Below are positions 53,119-61,524 of a stretch of 64,000 nucleotides of DNA, in pieces (position 1 is the first letter of the stretch; the number at the start of each line of letters is the position of its first letter). The stretch is from positions 153,008 to 217,007 of the forward strand of contig CAMLJY010000001.1 of assembly GCA_946480465.1 (NCBI GenBank), given 5' to 3'. Position numbers and translations under genes: made by a program. This stretch comes from an uncultured Burkholderiales bacterium. Its GTDB lineage: Bacteria; Pseudomonadota; Gammaproteobacteria; Burkholderiales; Burkholderiaceae. The notes below the pieces were generated by a model, which was not told where the DNA came from, ran no database searches, and saw only the letters and a list, made by a program, of their open reading frames with translations.

Positions 53119-55260
53119 ATGCCCCTCGCCCTCGATCCTGCCGCCGTCCCTCCTGCCGACCACCGTGCCGCGGCCGCCGGGGCTTCCCCACGGCCACCCG
53201 AGGCGCAAGCCCCCGACGCTGCTGCTCCGGCCGAGGCACGGCCCCTGCATGCGCGGCTGCAGTGGGTGGTGTTCATCGTCGTCGCCGTGTGCCTGTTGAA
53301 CGCGCTGCTGGTCCAGCAGTGGGCGGCGCGGGAGGCGCTGGTCCAGCAGCTGGCGCGGCACAACCGCGAAAGCGCGGCCTGGTTGGCGCTGGCCCTCGGC
53401 AGCGAGGGCGCGCGCAGCGCCGAGCAGCGCGACGCTTGGCTGGCCAGCCATGCCGCCGCGGCAGGTTTGCAGCTGGTGCAGCTGCGCAATGCCGAAGGCC
53501 GTGTGCTGTGGCAGCAGCGCGCCGACATCCAGCCGGCGTCGGCCCCGCAGTTCTACACCGCGCTGCTCGACCTGCAGGCCCCACCCGGGCTCGGCACGCT
53601 GCGCGGTGCCGACGGCAAGCCGGCCGGCACGGTGCTGGTGTCCGCCCAGGGCGGCGAGGCGGCGGATGCGCTGTGGCGCGGCCTGTGGCAGACCGCCCTG
53701 GCGCTGACCATGCTGGGCGGCGTGGTGATGCTGGTCGCGGCCTCGGCCGCAAGCCGGCTGCGCCGCGCGCTGGCGCAGGCGGTGGCGCAGGCCGATGCCT
53801 TTCGCGATGGACGCTGCAGCCGCGCCAGGCTGCCCAGCGTTCCCGAGCTGCGGCCATTGGCAGAGAGCATGAACCGCCTGGCCGATCGGGTGCAGGCGAT
53901 GTACGAGGCCACCGCGGCGGACCTGGAACGCCTGCGCCAGCAGGCGCACCTGGATGCGCTGACGGGCGTGCTGCAGCGGCGCCACTTCATCGCCCGGCTG
54001 GAGCAGGTGCTGAGCGGCGACCAGGCTGCCGGCCGGTGCGGCCTGCTGCTGCTGCGCCTGGCGGACCTGACCGGCATGAACCGCCGCATCGGCCATGCCG
54101 GCGCCGACCAGGTGCTGCGCACCATCGGCCAGACCTTGTTGAGCTATCCGCACCGCGCCGACGGCTGCTTTGCCGGGCGCCTCAACGGATCGGACTTCGC
54201 GCTGCTGCTGCCCGTCGGCGCGATGGCCGAGGAGACCGCGGCCACGCTGGTGCGCTCGCTGCGCATGCCGCTGGTGACGCTGGACGGTGCGGCCGCGGTG
54301 TCGGCCGGCGCGGTCGAGCTGCACGGGCCTTGCACTGCGCAGCAGGCGCTGGCGCTGGCGGACGATGCGCTGTGCCGGGCCGAGTCGCAGCGGCCGTTCA
54401 CGGCCGTGTGCCTGAGTGATTCGCACGAACTGACGCCGTATGGCGAGGCGATGTGGCAGCAGCGCCTGGCGCTCGCGCTGGAGCAGGGCCGGGTCACGCT
54501 GGCCGAATTCCCGGTCTGCACCGCCGACGGGCGCGTGCTGCACCTGGACTGCCCACTGCGGCTGCAGGTGGAGCCGGGTGGCCCGTACGAGCCGGCGTCC
54601 CGCTGGCTGGCGCAGGCGGCACGGGCGCGGCTCAGCGCGGCGATCGACGAACGTGCGATCGAGCTGGCGCTGCAGGCCATCGACAGCGATGGCCGTGCGC
54701 GCTGCGTCAACGTCTCGGCGCAATCGCTGGGCTTCAGCGACTTCATGGCGGCGGTGTCGCGCCGGCTGGAGGCATCGCCGCAGGCCGCCACCCGCCTGTG
54801 GATCGACCTGCCGGAATCGCTCGCGCTGGACCGGCCCGCGCTGGTGCAGGAGGCGTCGCGCCGCTGGCGGCCGCTGGGCGTCTACCTGGGGCTGGAACAT
54901 GCCGGCGAGGGCCTGGCCCGCATCAGCCGCCTGATCGACCTGGGCCTCGATTGCGTGCGCATCGACGCGCGCTTCATCGCCGGGCTGTCGCAGCCCGGCG
55001 CGCAGCCCGAGGCAGTGAGCTACCTGCGTGGCCTGGTGCAGCTGGTGCAGAACGTCGGCCTGTCGATCACGGCCGAAGGCGTGGGCTGTGCTTCGGACCT
55101 GGCCCTGCTGTGGAGCCTGGGCTTCGATGCGGCGACCGGCTCGGCGCTGAACATTGCGCCGGCCTCGAACGCCGCCGGCCAGGACACGACGCCACCGGCG
55201 GAAGCGGCCACGTCCGACAGCGCGGCGACCGCCGAGGGCACCGCCGGCAGCCTCAGCTGA
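53119..55260 (+). CDS. LapD-like degenerate GGDEF-EAL membrane protein
   Basis: This encodes 713 residues from the ATG at 53119; a GTG at 53071 is possible. It has a Pro/Ala-rich leader, helix 49-66, a periplasmic domain (about 67-190) like the LapD/MoxY N-terminal sensor, helix 191-211, a HAMP-like linker, then a GGDEF domain (about 275-440) and an EAL domain (about 460-690). Both are degenerate: RLNGSDF replaces GGDEF (residues 354-360), and the EAL and DDFG motifs are lost (AEFPVC, LEHAGEG). A c-di-GMP receptor role, as in LapD, is likely. No lapG is adjacent. Confidence 0.85.
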   Translation: MPLALDPAAVPPADHRAAAAGASPRPPEAQAPDAAAPAEARPLHARLQWVVFIVVAVCLLNALLVQQWAAREALVQQLARHNRESAAWLALALGSEGARSAEQRDAWLASHAAAAGLQLVQLRNAEGRVLWQQRADIQPASAPQFYTALLDLQAPPGLGTLRGADGKPAGTVLVSAQGGEAADALWRGLWQTALALTMLGGVVMLVAASAASRLRRALAQAVAQADAFRDGRCSRARLPSVPELRPLAESMNRLADRVQAMYEATAADLERLRQQAHLDALTGVLQRRHFIARLEQVLSGDQAAGRCGLLLLRLADLTGMNRRIGHAGADQVLRTIGQTLLSYPHRADGCFAGRLNGSDFALLLPVGAMAEETAATLVRSLRMPLVTLDGAAAVSAGAVELHGPCTAQQALALADDALCRAESQRPFTAVCLSDSHELTPYGEAMWQQRLALALEQGRVTLAEFPVCTADGRVLHLDCPLRLQVEPGGPYEPASRWLAQAARARLSAAIDERAIELALQAIDSDGRARCVNVSAQSLGFSDFMAAVSRRLEASPQAATRLWIDLPESLALDRPALVQEASRRWRPLGVYLGLEHAGEGLARISRLIDLGLDCVRIDARFIAGLSQPGAQPEAVSYLRGLVQLVQNVGLSITAEGVGCASDLALLWSLGFDAATGSALNIAPASNAAGQDTTPPAEAATSDSAATAEGTAGSLS

Positions 55261-55825
55261 TGTCGCCGGTGTGCAGCGCGTAGTGCCCGCCATCGCGGCG
55301 GCAGGCGAAGAAGTGCTGCAGCGTCTGCCGCACGGTGCGGAAGGCGATTTCGTCCCAGGGGATCTCGTGCTCGTGGAAGAGCCGTGCCTCCAGCGTCTCC
55401 GGGCCGGGGTCGAGTGAGGCGTCGAGCATGCGGGCGCGGTAGAAGAGGTGCACCTGGCCGACCTGCACGACGTTCATCAGCGTCAAGAGGCCTTGCAGTT
55501 CCACCTTCGCGCCGGCTTCTTCCACCGTCTCGCGCAGCGCGCCCTCGGCCACGGTCTCGCCCAGTTCCATGAAGCCGGCGGGCAGCGTCCACAGCCCGTA
55601 GCGCGGTTCGATCGCGCGCTTGCACAGCAGCACCTGCTCGCCCCAGACCGGCACGGTCCCGACCACGTTGAGCGGGTTCTCGTAGTGGATGGTGTTGCAG
55701 GCCGGGCAGACGGCGCGCTCGCGGTTGTCGTCTTGCGGGATGCGGTAGGTGACGGCGGTGCCGCAGGCGCGGCAGTGCTTGATCTGGCGCGGGAGCAGCA
55801 TCGTGCGAGGAGTGTAGCGGCCCAT
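55253..55825 (-). CDS. Nudix hydrolase with zinc ribbon
   Basis: This encodes 190 residues. An N-terminal zinc ribbon (CRACG and CPAC, about residues 18-45) precedes a Nudix box GFMELGETVAEGALRETVEEAG (about residues 84-105) with the REVEEE-type catalytic core REtVEEaG. It hydrolyses a nucleoside-diphosphate-linked compound, probably an NAD(P)-like or ADP-sugar substrate. The ATG at 55825 has AGGGA at a good distance; an ATG at 55801 is an alternative. It is convergent with the LapD-like gene (8-bp overlap) and divergent from the FAH gene. Confidence 0.9.
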   Translation of the reverse strand: MGRYTPRTMLLPRQIKHCRACGTAVTYRIPQDDNRERAVCPACNTIHYENPLNVVGTVPVWGEQVLLCKRAIEPRYGLWTLPAGFMELGETVAEGALRETVEEAGAKVELQGLLTLMNVVQVGQVHLFYRARMLDASLDPGPETLEARLFHEHEIPWDEIAFRTVRQTLQHFFACRRDGGHYALHTGDIS

Positions 55826-55924
55826 GCTTTGCGTCCCTGCTGCTGCTGGGGTGGCGTGGCATCATCAATCGTTCCCCTGCGCCAAGAAGTCTCACGCGCG
55901 TTCACGCCCCTCTCGGAGACACCC

Positions 55925-56617
55925 ATGAGCCCTGTGATTCCCACGCCGCGCCAGGCCACCGTGCCGGTGGCCGGCGGCGGCGAATTTCCCGTGCACCGCA
56001 TCTACTGCGTCGGACGCAACTACGCCGAGCATGCGCAGGAGATGGGCTTCAGCGGCCGCGAGCCGCCGTTCTTCTTCATGAAGCCTGCCGACGCCGTGCT
56101 GCCGGTGCCCGTTGGCGCCACCGGCGAGATGGACTACCCGCCGCTGACCCAGAACCTGCACCACGAGATCGAGCTGGTGGTGGCCATCGGCACCGGCGGC
56201 CGCAACATCGCGGTCGCGGACGCCGCCAAGCACATCTGGGGCTACGCCATCGGTCTCGACATGACGCGGCGCGACCTGCAGAACGAGATGAAGAAGCAGG
56301 GCCGGCCCTGGTGCATCGGCAAGGGCTTCGAGCAGTCGGCGCCGATCGGGCCGATCCACCCGATCGGGTCCACGGGTGAACTGACGCGCGGCGCGATCAC
56401 CGTCGCCGTCAACGGGCAGCCACGCCAGCAGGGCGACCTGTCCGAGCTGATCTGGAGCGTCAACGAGACCATCGCCACCCTGTCGCAGGCCTGGACCTTG
56501 CAGCCGGGCGACCTGGTCTTCACCGGCACGCCAGCCGGCGTCGCTGCGGTGGTGCCGGGTGACGTGATGGAAGGCGCCATCGAAGGCCTGGGCATGCTGC
56601 GCGTGGCCGTGCGCTGA
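55925..56617 (+). CDS. FAH-family hydrolase (fumarylpyruvate hydrolase-like)
   Basis: This encodes 230 residues. The fold is that of fumarylacetoacetate hydrolases: IYCVGRNYAEHAQEMG, the metal-binding HHEIELVVAIG (Glu ligands), GLDMTRRDLQNEMKKQGRPW, and GDLVFTGTPAGVAAV. It cleaves acylpyruvate-type beta-diketones and may act on fumarylpyruvate from the gentisate route. The downstream isomerase supports this. No gentisate dioxygenase gene is in the window. The start at 55925 fits the N-terminal pattern of the family. Confidence 0.9.
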   Translation: MSPVIPTPRQATVPVAGGGEFPVHRIYCVGRNYAEHAQEMGFSGREPPFFFMKPADAVLPVPVGATGEMDYPPLTQNLHHEIELVVAIGTGGRNIAVADAAKHIWGYAIGLDMTRRDLQNEMKKQGRPWCIGKGFEQSAPIGPIHPIGSTGELTRGAITVAVNGQPRQQGDLSELIWSVNETIATLSQAWTLQPGDLVFTGTPAGVAAVVPGDVMEGAIEGLGMLRVAVR

Positions 56618-56632
56618 GGAATGGAGCAGGTG

Positions 56633-57265
56633 ATGGAGCTGTACAACTACTTCCGCTCGTCGGCGTCCTATCGCGTGCGCATCGCGCTGGCGCTCAAGGG
56701 CCTGGACTACGACTACAAGCCGGTGTCGCTGGTCAAGAACGAGCACCTGCAGGAGTCGTACGCGGCGGTGTCGGCCTCGCGCCTGGTGCCGCTGCTGAAG
56801 GACGGCGAGCACTTCGTGACGCAGTCGCTGGCGATCATCGAGTACCTGGAGGAAACGCACCCCGAGCCGCCGCTGCTGCCGGCCGACCCGCTGGGCCGGG
56901 CCCGGGTGCGCTCGCTGGCGCTGGACATCGCCTGCGAGATCCACCCGGTGAACAACCTGCGCGTGCTGCGCTACCTGGTGGGGCCGCTGAAGGTGTCCGA
57001 AGAGGACAAGAACCGCTGGTACAGCCACTGGGTGGAAACCGGACTGGAGGTGGTCGAGAGTTGCTTGGCCGCGTCGCCAACGCGTTATTGCCACGGCGAC
57101 TCGCCGACCCTGGCCGACTGCGTCCTGGTGCCGCAGATCTTCAACGCGCAGCGCTTCGATTGCCGGCTGGACCACGTGCCCAACGTGATGCGGGTCTTCG
57201 AGGCCTGCATGCAGCTGGACGCGTTCAGCAAGACCCAGCCGTCGGCCTGCCCGGATGCCAGCTGA
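56633..57265 (+). CDS. maiA: Zeta-class GST, maleylacetoacetate/maleylpyruvate isomerase
   Basis: This encodes 210 residues. The zeta-GST glutathione site is visible: LYNYFRSSASYRVRIALALK (SSxSYR motif), VPLLKDGEHFVTQSLAIIEY, and the C-terminal helical domain with SPTLADCVLVPQIFNA. It isomerises maleyl- to fumaryl-pyruvate or -acetoacetate. The ATG at 56633 has GGAG 6 nt upstream. It lies 15 bp after the FAH gene and overlaps pgeF by 11 bp, so all three share a transcript. Which of the two diketo substrates it uses is not decided. Confidence 0.9.
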   Translation: MELYNYFRSSASYRVRIALALKGLDYDYKPVSLVKNEHLQESYAAVSASRLVPLLKDGEHFVTQSLAIIEYLEETHPEPPLLPADPLGRARVRSLALDIACEIHPVNNLRVLRYLVGPLKVSEEDKNRWYSHWVETGLEVVESCLAASPTRYCHGDSPTLADCVLVPQIFNAQRFDCRLDHVPNVMRVFEACMQLDAFSKTQPSACPDAS

Positions 57266-58061
57266 AGACCTGCTGCCCCGCGCGATCCGGCCCGACTGGC
57301 CGGCTCCGACGGCGGTCGGCGCGCTGATGAGCACGCGCGAAGGCGGCGTCAGTGCGCCGCCCTTCGACAGCCTGAACCTGCGGCCCGCCGCGCTGCCTGG
57401 TGATGCGGTGGACGATGCCGCCGCCATCGCCGAGAACCAGCGCCGCTTTTCCGCTGCGCTGGGTGCCGAGGCGGTGTGGCTGGAGCAGGTGCACGGTGCG
57501 GACGTCGTGCGGCTGACGCGGGCCGACCTGGGGCCGCCGGACCGGCCGTTCCACCGTGCCGACGCCAGCATCAGCACCGAGCCAGGCATCGGCTGCGTGG
57601 TGCAGGTGGCCGATTGCCTGCCGGTGCTCTTGTGCGATTGCGGCGGCAGCGTCGTGGGCGCGGCGCATGCGGGTTGGCGCGGGCTGGCCGCCGGCGTATT
57701 GGAGCGCATCGTGGCGGCGATGTGCGAGGCGGGCGGCATCCGCCCCGATCAGCTGATGGCGTGGCTGGGGCCCTGCATCGGACCACGCCAGTTCGAGGTG
57801 GGCGCCGATGTGCTGGCCGCCTTCGGCGCCGCCCCCGCCGCCCCCGACCCGGCCCGCTTCGTCGCGCGGCCGCGGCCTGATGGCTCGCCGCGCTGGCTGG
57901 CGAACCTGCCGCAACTGGCGCGCGACCGGCTGCTCGCGGCCGGCGTCACCGCGGTCAGCGGCGGTACCTGGTGCACCGTTGAAGACCGCTCACGCTTCTT
58001 CTCGTTCCGGCGTGACGGCGTCACGGGCCGGCTTGCCGCCGGCATCGCGCTGCGCCGCTGA
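57255..58061 (+). CDS. pgeF: PgeF/YfiH laccase-domain purine-metabolising protein
   Basis: This encodes 268 residues of the YfiH/LACC1 family. Recognised blocks: STREGGVSAPPFDSLNL, VWLEQVHGADVV, VQVADCLPVLLCD (Cys/Asp site), GAAHAGWRGLAAGVLERI (zinc His) and WLGPCIGPRQFEVG. These proteins act as adenosine phosphorylase or deaminase and in peptidoglycan editing; the exact substrate here is inference. The start overlaps maiA. Its last 72 bp are antisense to the small membrane protein gene. Confidence 0.93.
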   Translation: MPAEDLLPRAIRPDWPAPTAVGALMSTREGGVSAPPFDSLNLRPAALPGDAVDDAAAIAENQRRFSAALGAEAVWLEQVHGADVVRLTRADLGPPDRPFHRADASISTEPGIGCVVQVADCLPVLLCDCGGSVVGAAHAGWRGLAAGVLERIVAAMCEAGGIRPDQLMAWLGPCIGPRQFEVGADVLAAFGAAPAAPDPARFVARPRPDGSPRWLANLPQLARDRLLAAGVTAVSGGTWCTVEDRSRFFSFRRDGVTGRLAAGIALRR

Positions 58062-58259
58062 CGCGGCGGCGGCTTCGGCCTGCCGCCGGGCGCGGCGCCG
58101 CATCGGGGTGCCCATCACGTACAGCACGAGGCCGAGCGGCAGCAAGCCGTACAACAGCAGCGTCAAGAAGGCGCCCAGCACGGTGCCCACGGGCGAGGTG
58201 GCTTCTGCCAGCGTCATCAGAATGACGACGAACAGCCAGGCGACGGCGACGATGTGCAT
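57990..58259 (-). CDS. Small membrane protein next to phaC
   Basis: This encodes 89 residues from the ATG at 58259. Two hydrophobic helices (VAVAWLFVVILMTLAEA and GAFLTLLLYGLLPLGLVLYV) are followed by a basic, Ala-rich tail (TPMRRRARRQAEAAAASAAQ). It is likely an inner-membrane protein. Its position, divergent from phaC across a 136-bp spacer with a near-perfect palindrome, suggests shared control. The last 72 bp overlap the end of pgeF. I do not know the family's function. Confidence 0.75.
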   Translation of the reverse strand: MHIVAVAWLFVVILMTLAEATSPVGTVLGAFLTLLLYGLLPLGLVLYVMGTPMRRRARRQAEAAAASAAQRDAGGKPARDAVTPEREEA

Positions 58260-58271
58260 TTCAAATTGTGG

Positions 58272-58287
58272 TACGCAATATCGCGTA
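58272..58287. promoter_or_regulatory. Near-perfect palindrome in the phaC upstream region
   Basis: TACGCAATATCGCGTA is a 16-bp inverted repeat with one mismatched pair. It lies 109 bp before phaC and 13 bp before the divergent small membrane gene. A regulator-binding site for either gene is a reasonable inference; I cannot name the regulator. Confidence 0.5.
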
Positions 58288-58379
58288 TCGAAAAATGACG
58301 ACATCATCGAGTAAGCTTGAGGCTGTACAAGGTGATGCGGTGCGCACAGCATTGCACATGACCAGCCGTCCCGCGCCGC

Positions 58380-58394
58380 CACAGGAGACAAGCG
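58380..58394 (+). promoter_or_regulatory. Extended ribosome binding site of phaC
   Basis: This is the 15-nt string CACAGGAGACAAGCG, identical to that before aceE, ending one base before the phaC ATG. Confidence 0.8.
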
Positions 58395-58395
58395 C

Positions 58396-60090
58396 ATGAA
58401 GACCCCGTCCCTTCCGACACTGGATGACGCCAGCGCGCAGGCGCAGGCCTTCGGCAGTGCGGTCGGGGAGCTGCTGAAGTCGGTGACCGGCCTGAGCGTG
58501 CCGGTGGACACCCTATCCAAGCTGCAGGCCGACTACGTGGCCGAGGCCACGCGGCTCTGGAACGGCGCGTTGGCCGCCGCCCCGAATGGCGATGCCGCCC
58601 GGCCGGCCCTGAAGGACAAGCGCTTCGCTGCCCAGGCCTGGGGCGAGAATCCGGCGGCCGCGATGGCCGCGCAGAGCTACCTGCTGAATGCCCGCACGCT
58701 GATGCAGCTGGCCGAGGCGGTGCAGGGCGACGAGAAGACCAAGGCCCGCATCCGTTTCGCGGTGCAGCAGTGGGTGGACGCCGCCAGCCCCGCGAACTAC
58801 CTGGCCATGAACCCCGAGGCGCTGAAGAAGGCGATCGACACCCGCGGCGAGAGCATCGCCCAGGGCCTGCAGCACCTCTGGCAGGACATCGGCAAAGGCC
58901 ACATGTCGCAGACCGACGAGAGCGTGTTCGAGGTCGGCAGCAACGTGGCGACGAGCGAAGGCGCCGTGGTGTTCGAGAACGAGCTGTTCCAGCTGATCGA
59001 ATACAAGCCCCTGACCCCCAAGGTGCACGAGCGGCCGATGCTCTTCGTGCCGCCGTGCATCAACAAGTACTACATCCTCGACCTCCAGCCCGAGAACTCG
59101 GTGATCCGCTACACCGTCGAGCAGGGCCACCGTGTGTTCGTCGTCAGCTGGCGCAATCCCGATGCGTCCTTGTCCGCCAAGACCTGGGACGACTACATCG
59201 CCGGTGGCCCGATCAAGGCCATCGAGGTGGTGCAGGACATCACCGGCGCCGAGCAGGTCAACACCCTCGGCTTTTGTGTCGGCGGGACCATCCTGTCGAC
59301 CGCGCTGGCGGTGCTCGCGGCGCGCGGCGAGCATCCCGCGGCTTCCGTCACCTTGCTGACCACGCTGCTCGACTTCAGCGACACCGGCATCCTCGACGTC
59401 TTCGTCGACGAACCCTCGGTGCAGCTGCGCGAGCTGACCATCGGCGCCGGCAGCCCCAATGGCCCCGGCCTGCTGAAGGGCAAGGAGCTGGCCACCACCT
59501 TCAGCTTCCTGCGTCCGAACGACCTGGTGTGGAACTACGTGGTCGGCAACTACCTGAAGGGCGAGGCGCCGCCTCCCTTCGACCTGCTGTACTGGAACGG
59601 CGACTCCACCAACCTGCCGGGCCCGATGTACTGCTGGTACCTGCGCCACACCTATTTGCAGAACGACCTGCGCGTGCCGGGCAAGCTGACCGTCTGCGGC
59701 GAGAAGCTGGACCTGGGCGCGATCAAGGCGCCGGTGTTCATCTACGCCTCGCGCGAGGACCACATCGTGCCCTGGCAGGCCGCGTACGCCTCCACCGGCA
59801 TCCTGAAGGGCAAGAGGCGCTTCGTGCTCGGTGCTTCGGGCCACATTGCCGGCGTGATCAATCCCGCGGCGAAGAACAAGCGCAGCCATTGGGTCAACGA
59901 CAGGCTGCCGGCCGATCCCGCCGCCTGGCTCGAAGGGGCCACTGAAAAGCCCGGCAGTTGGTGGCCGGAGTGGTCGGGTTGGCTGGCCGGCCATGGTGGC
60001 AAGCAAGTTGCTGCACCCAGGACCTACGGCAACCGACAGCACAAGGTCATCGAACCCGCCCCCGGCCGCTACGTTCGCCAGAAGGCCTGA
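58396..60090 (+). CDS. phaC: Class I poly(3-hydroxyalkanoate) synthase
   Basis: This encodes 564 residues. It polymerises 3-hydroxyacyl-CoA into polyester. The lipase-like box GFCVGG contains nucleophile Cys294, with the Asp in YASREDHIVPW and the His in GASGHIAGVINP. Family markers are FVPPCINKYYILDLQPENS and the block TWDDYIAGGPIKAIEVVQDI. Length near 590 and no PhaE partner fit class I. The N-terminal 200 residues form the dimer cap region. It starts the phaC-phaA-phaB cluster, and acetyl-CoA from pyruvate dehydrogenase would feed it. Confidence 0.97.
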   Translation: MKTPSLPTLDDASAQAQAFGSAVGELLKSVTGLSVPVDTLSKLQADYVAEATRLWNGALAAAPNGDAARPALKDKRFAAQAWGENPAAAMAAQSYLLNARTLMQLAEAVQGDEKTKARIRFAVQQWVDAASPANYLAMNPEALKKAIDTRGESIAQGLQHLWQDIGKGHMSQTDESVFEVGSNVATSEGAVVFENELFQLIEYKPLTPKVHERPMLFVPPCINKYYILDLQPENSVIRYTVEQGHRVFVVSWRNPDASLSAKTWDDYIAGGPIKAIEVVQDITGAEQVNTLGFCVGGTILSTALAVLAARGEHPAASVTLLTTLLDFSDTGILDVFVDEPSVQLRELTIGAGSPNGPGLLKGKELATTFSFLRPNDLVWNYVVGNYLKGEAPPPFDLLYWNGDSTNLPGPMYCWYLRHTYLQNDLRVPGKLTVCGEKLDLGAIKAPVFIYASREDHIVPWQAAYASTGILKGKRRFVLGASGHIAGVINPAAKNKRSHWVNDRLPADPAAWLEGATEKPGSWWPEWSGWLAGHGGKQVAAPRTYGNRQHKVIEPAPGRYVRQKA

Positions 60091-60156
60091 CGGCCGAGCG
60101 ACCTTTCCCCCGTCCACACGTCCAAACGTCCCCAGCACCGTTCGAAGGAGATCCTC

Positions 60157-61338
60157 ATGTCCAACGACATCGTCATCGTCGCCGCCGCCCGCACCGCCGT
60201 CGGCAAGTTCGGCGGCTCGCTCGCCAAGGTGGCTGCGCCTGAACTGGGCGCGACCGTCATCGCCGAACTGCTCAAGCGCGCGAAGCTGAGCGGCGACCAG
60301 ATCGGCGAGGTCATCCTCGGCCAGGTGCTGCAGGCCGGCGCCGGCCAGAACCCGGCGCGCCAGGCGGTGGTGAAGAGCGGCCTGCCCCAGGGCGTGCCCG
60401 CGTTGACCATCAACGCCGTCTGCGGCTCGGGCCTGAAGGCCGTGATGCTGGCCGCGCAGTCGGTCGCCACCGGTGATTCGGACATCGTCATCGCCGGCGG
60501 CCAGGAGAACATGAGCCTGGCGCCGCACGTGCTGCCCAACTCGCGCGACGGCCAGCGCATGGGCGACTGGAAGCTGGTCGACTCGATGATCGTCGACGGC
60601 CTGTTCGACGTGTACAACAAGTACCACATGGGCATCACGGCCGAGAACGTGGCCAAGAAGTACGAGATCTCGCGCGAGAAGCAGGACGCGCTGGCACTGG
60701 CCTCGCAGCAGAAGGCGGCTGCCGCGCAGGACGCCGGCAAGTTCAAGGACGAGATCGTCCCGGTGCTGATCCCGCAGAAGAAGGGCGACCCGATCGCCTT
60801 CGACGCGGACGAGTACATCAACCGGAAGACCAACGCCGAAGCGCTGGCCGGCCTGAAGCCCGCCTTCGACAAGGCCGGCTCGGTCACCGCGGGCAATGCC
60901 TCGGGCCTGAACGATGGCGCCGCCGGCGTCATCGTGATGACGGCCAAGCGCGCCGACCAGCTGGGCCTGACGCCGCTGGCCCGCATCGCCAGCTACGCCA
61001 CCGTGGCGCTCGACCCGTCCATCATGGGCATGGGCCCGGTTCCGGCCTCGCAGAAGGCGCTGCAGCGCGCCGGCTGGAAGGCCGCCGACCTCGACCTGCT
61101 CGAGATCAACGAAGCCTTCGCCGCGCAGGCCTGCGCCGTGCACAACGAGATGGGCTGGGACCTGGACAAGGTCAACGTCAATGGCGGCGCCATCGCCATC
61201 GGCCACCCGATCGGCGCTTCGGGCTGCCGCATCCTGGTCACCCTGCTGCACGAGATGCAGCGCCGCAACGCGAAGAAGGGCATCGCCTCGCTGTGCATCG
61301 GCGGCGGCATGGGCGTGGCGCTGACCGTCGAAAGGTAA
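60157..61338 (+). CDS. phaA: Acetyl-CoA acetyltransferase (beta-ketothiolase)
   Basis: This encodes 393 residues. It condenses two acetyl-CoA to acetoacetyl-CoA. Catalytic Cys89 lies in NAVCGSGLKAV, the His in GGAIAIGHPIGASGCRILVT and the second Cys in SLCIGGGMGVAL. Other thiolase signatures, such as GGQENMSLAPHVLP, are present. GAAGGAG precedes the ATG at 60157. It begins 66 bp after phaC. Two hairpins follow its stop before phaB. Confidence 0.97.
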   Translation: MSNDIVIVAAARTAVGKFGGSLAKVAAPELGATVIAELLKRAKLSGDQIGEVILGQVLQAGAGQNPARQAVVKSGLPQGVPALTINAVCGSGLKAVMLAAQSVATGDSDIVIAGGQENMSLAPHVLPNSRDGQRMGDWKLVDSMIVDGLFDVYNKYHMGITAENVAKKYEISREKQDALALASQQKAAAAQDAGKFKDEIVPVLIPQKKGDPIAFDADEYINRKTNAEALAGLKPAFDKAGSVTAGNASGLNDGAAGVIVMTAKRADQLGLTPLARIASYATVALDPSIMGMGPVPASQKALQRAGWKAADLDLLEINEAFAAQACAVHNEMGWDLDKVNVNGGAIAIGHPIGASGCRILVTLLHEMQRRNAKKGIASLCIGGGMGVALTVER

Positions 61339-61349
61339 TCGGATGCGTT

Positions 61350-61423
61350 CCCCGCGGCAGCGGGGCGCTGCCCGGGCCGGTTCTTGCAGCCGCCCGGGCT
61401 TGCTTGTTTGTTGTTCGTTTGTC
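61350..61423 (+). terminator. Double hairpin and T-rich tract between phaA and phaB
   Basis: CCCCGC-ggca-GCGGGG (61350-61365) is followed by GCCCGGGC paired with a second GCCCGGGC (61370-61377 and 61392-61399). A T-rich run (61400-61423) comes next. This is the shape of an intrinsic terminator, here placed inside the pha cluster. It may reduce read-through so that phaB is transcribed less or from its own promoter. Confidence 0.6.
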
Positions 61424-61524
61424 AAAGGGAGCTGGCACACAGGGTCCGCCCGATTGACCGTGATCCGGCATCGGATCAGGCTGGTGTGCGCTTCGAACCA
61501 ACCCCATCGAAGGAGTGAAGAGTC

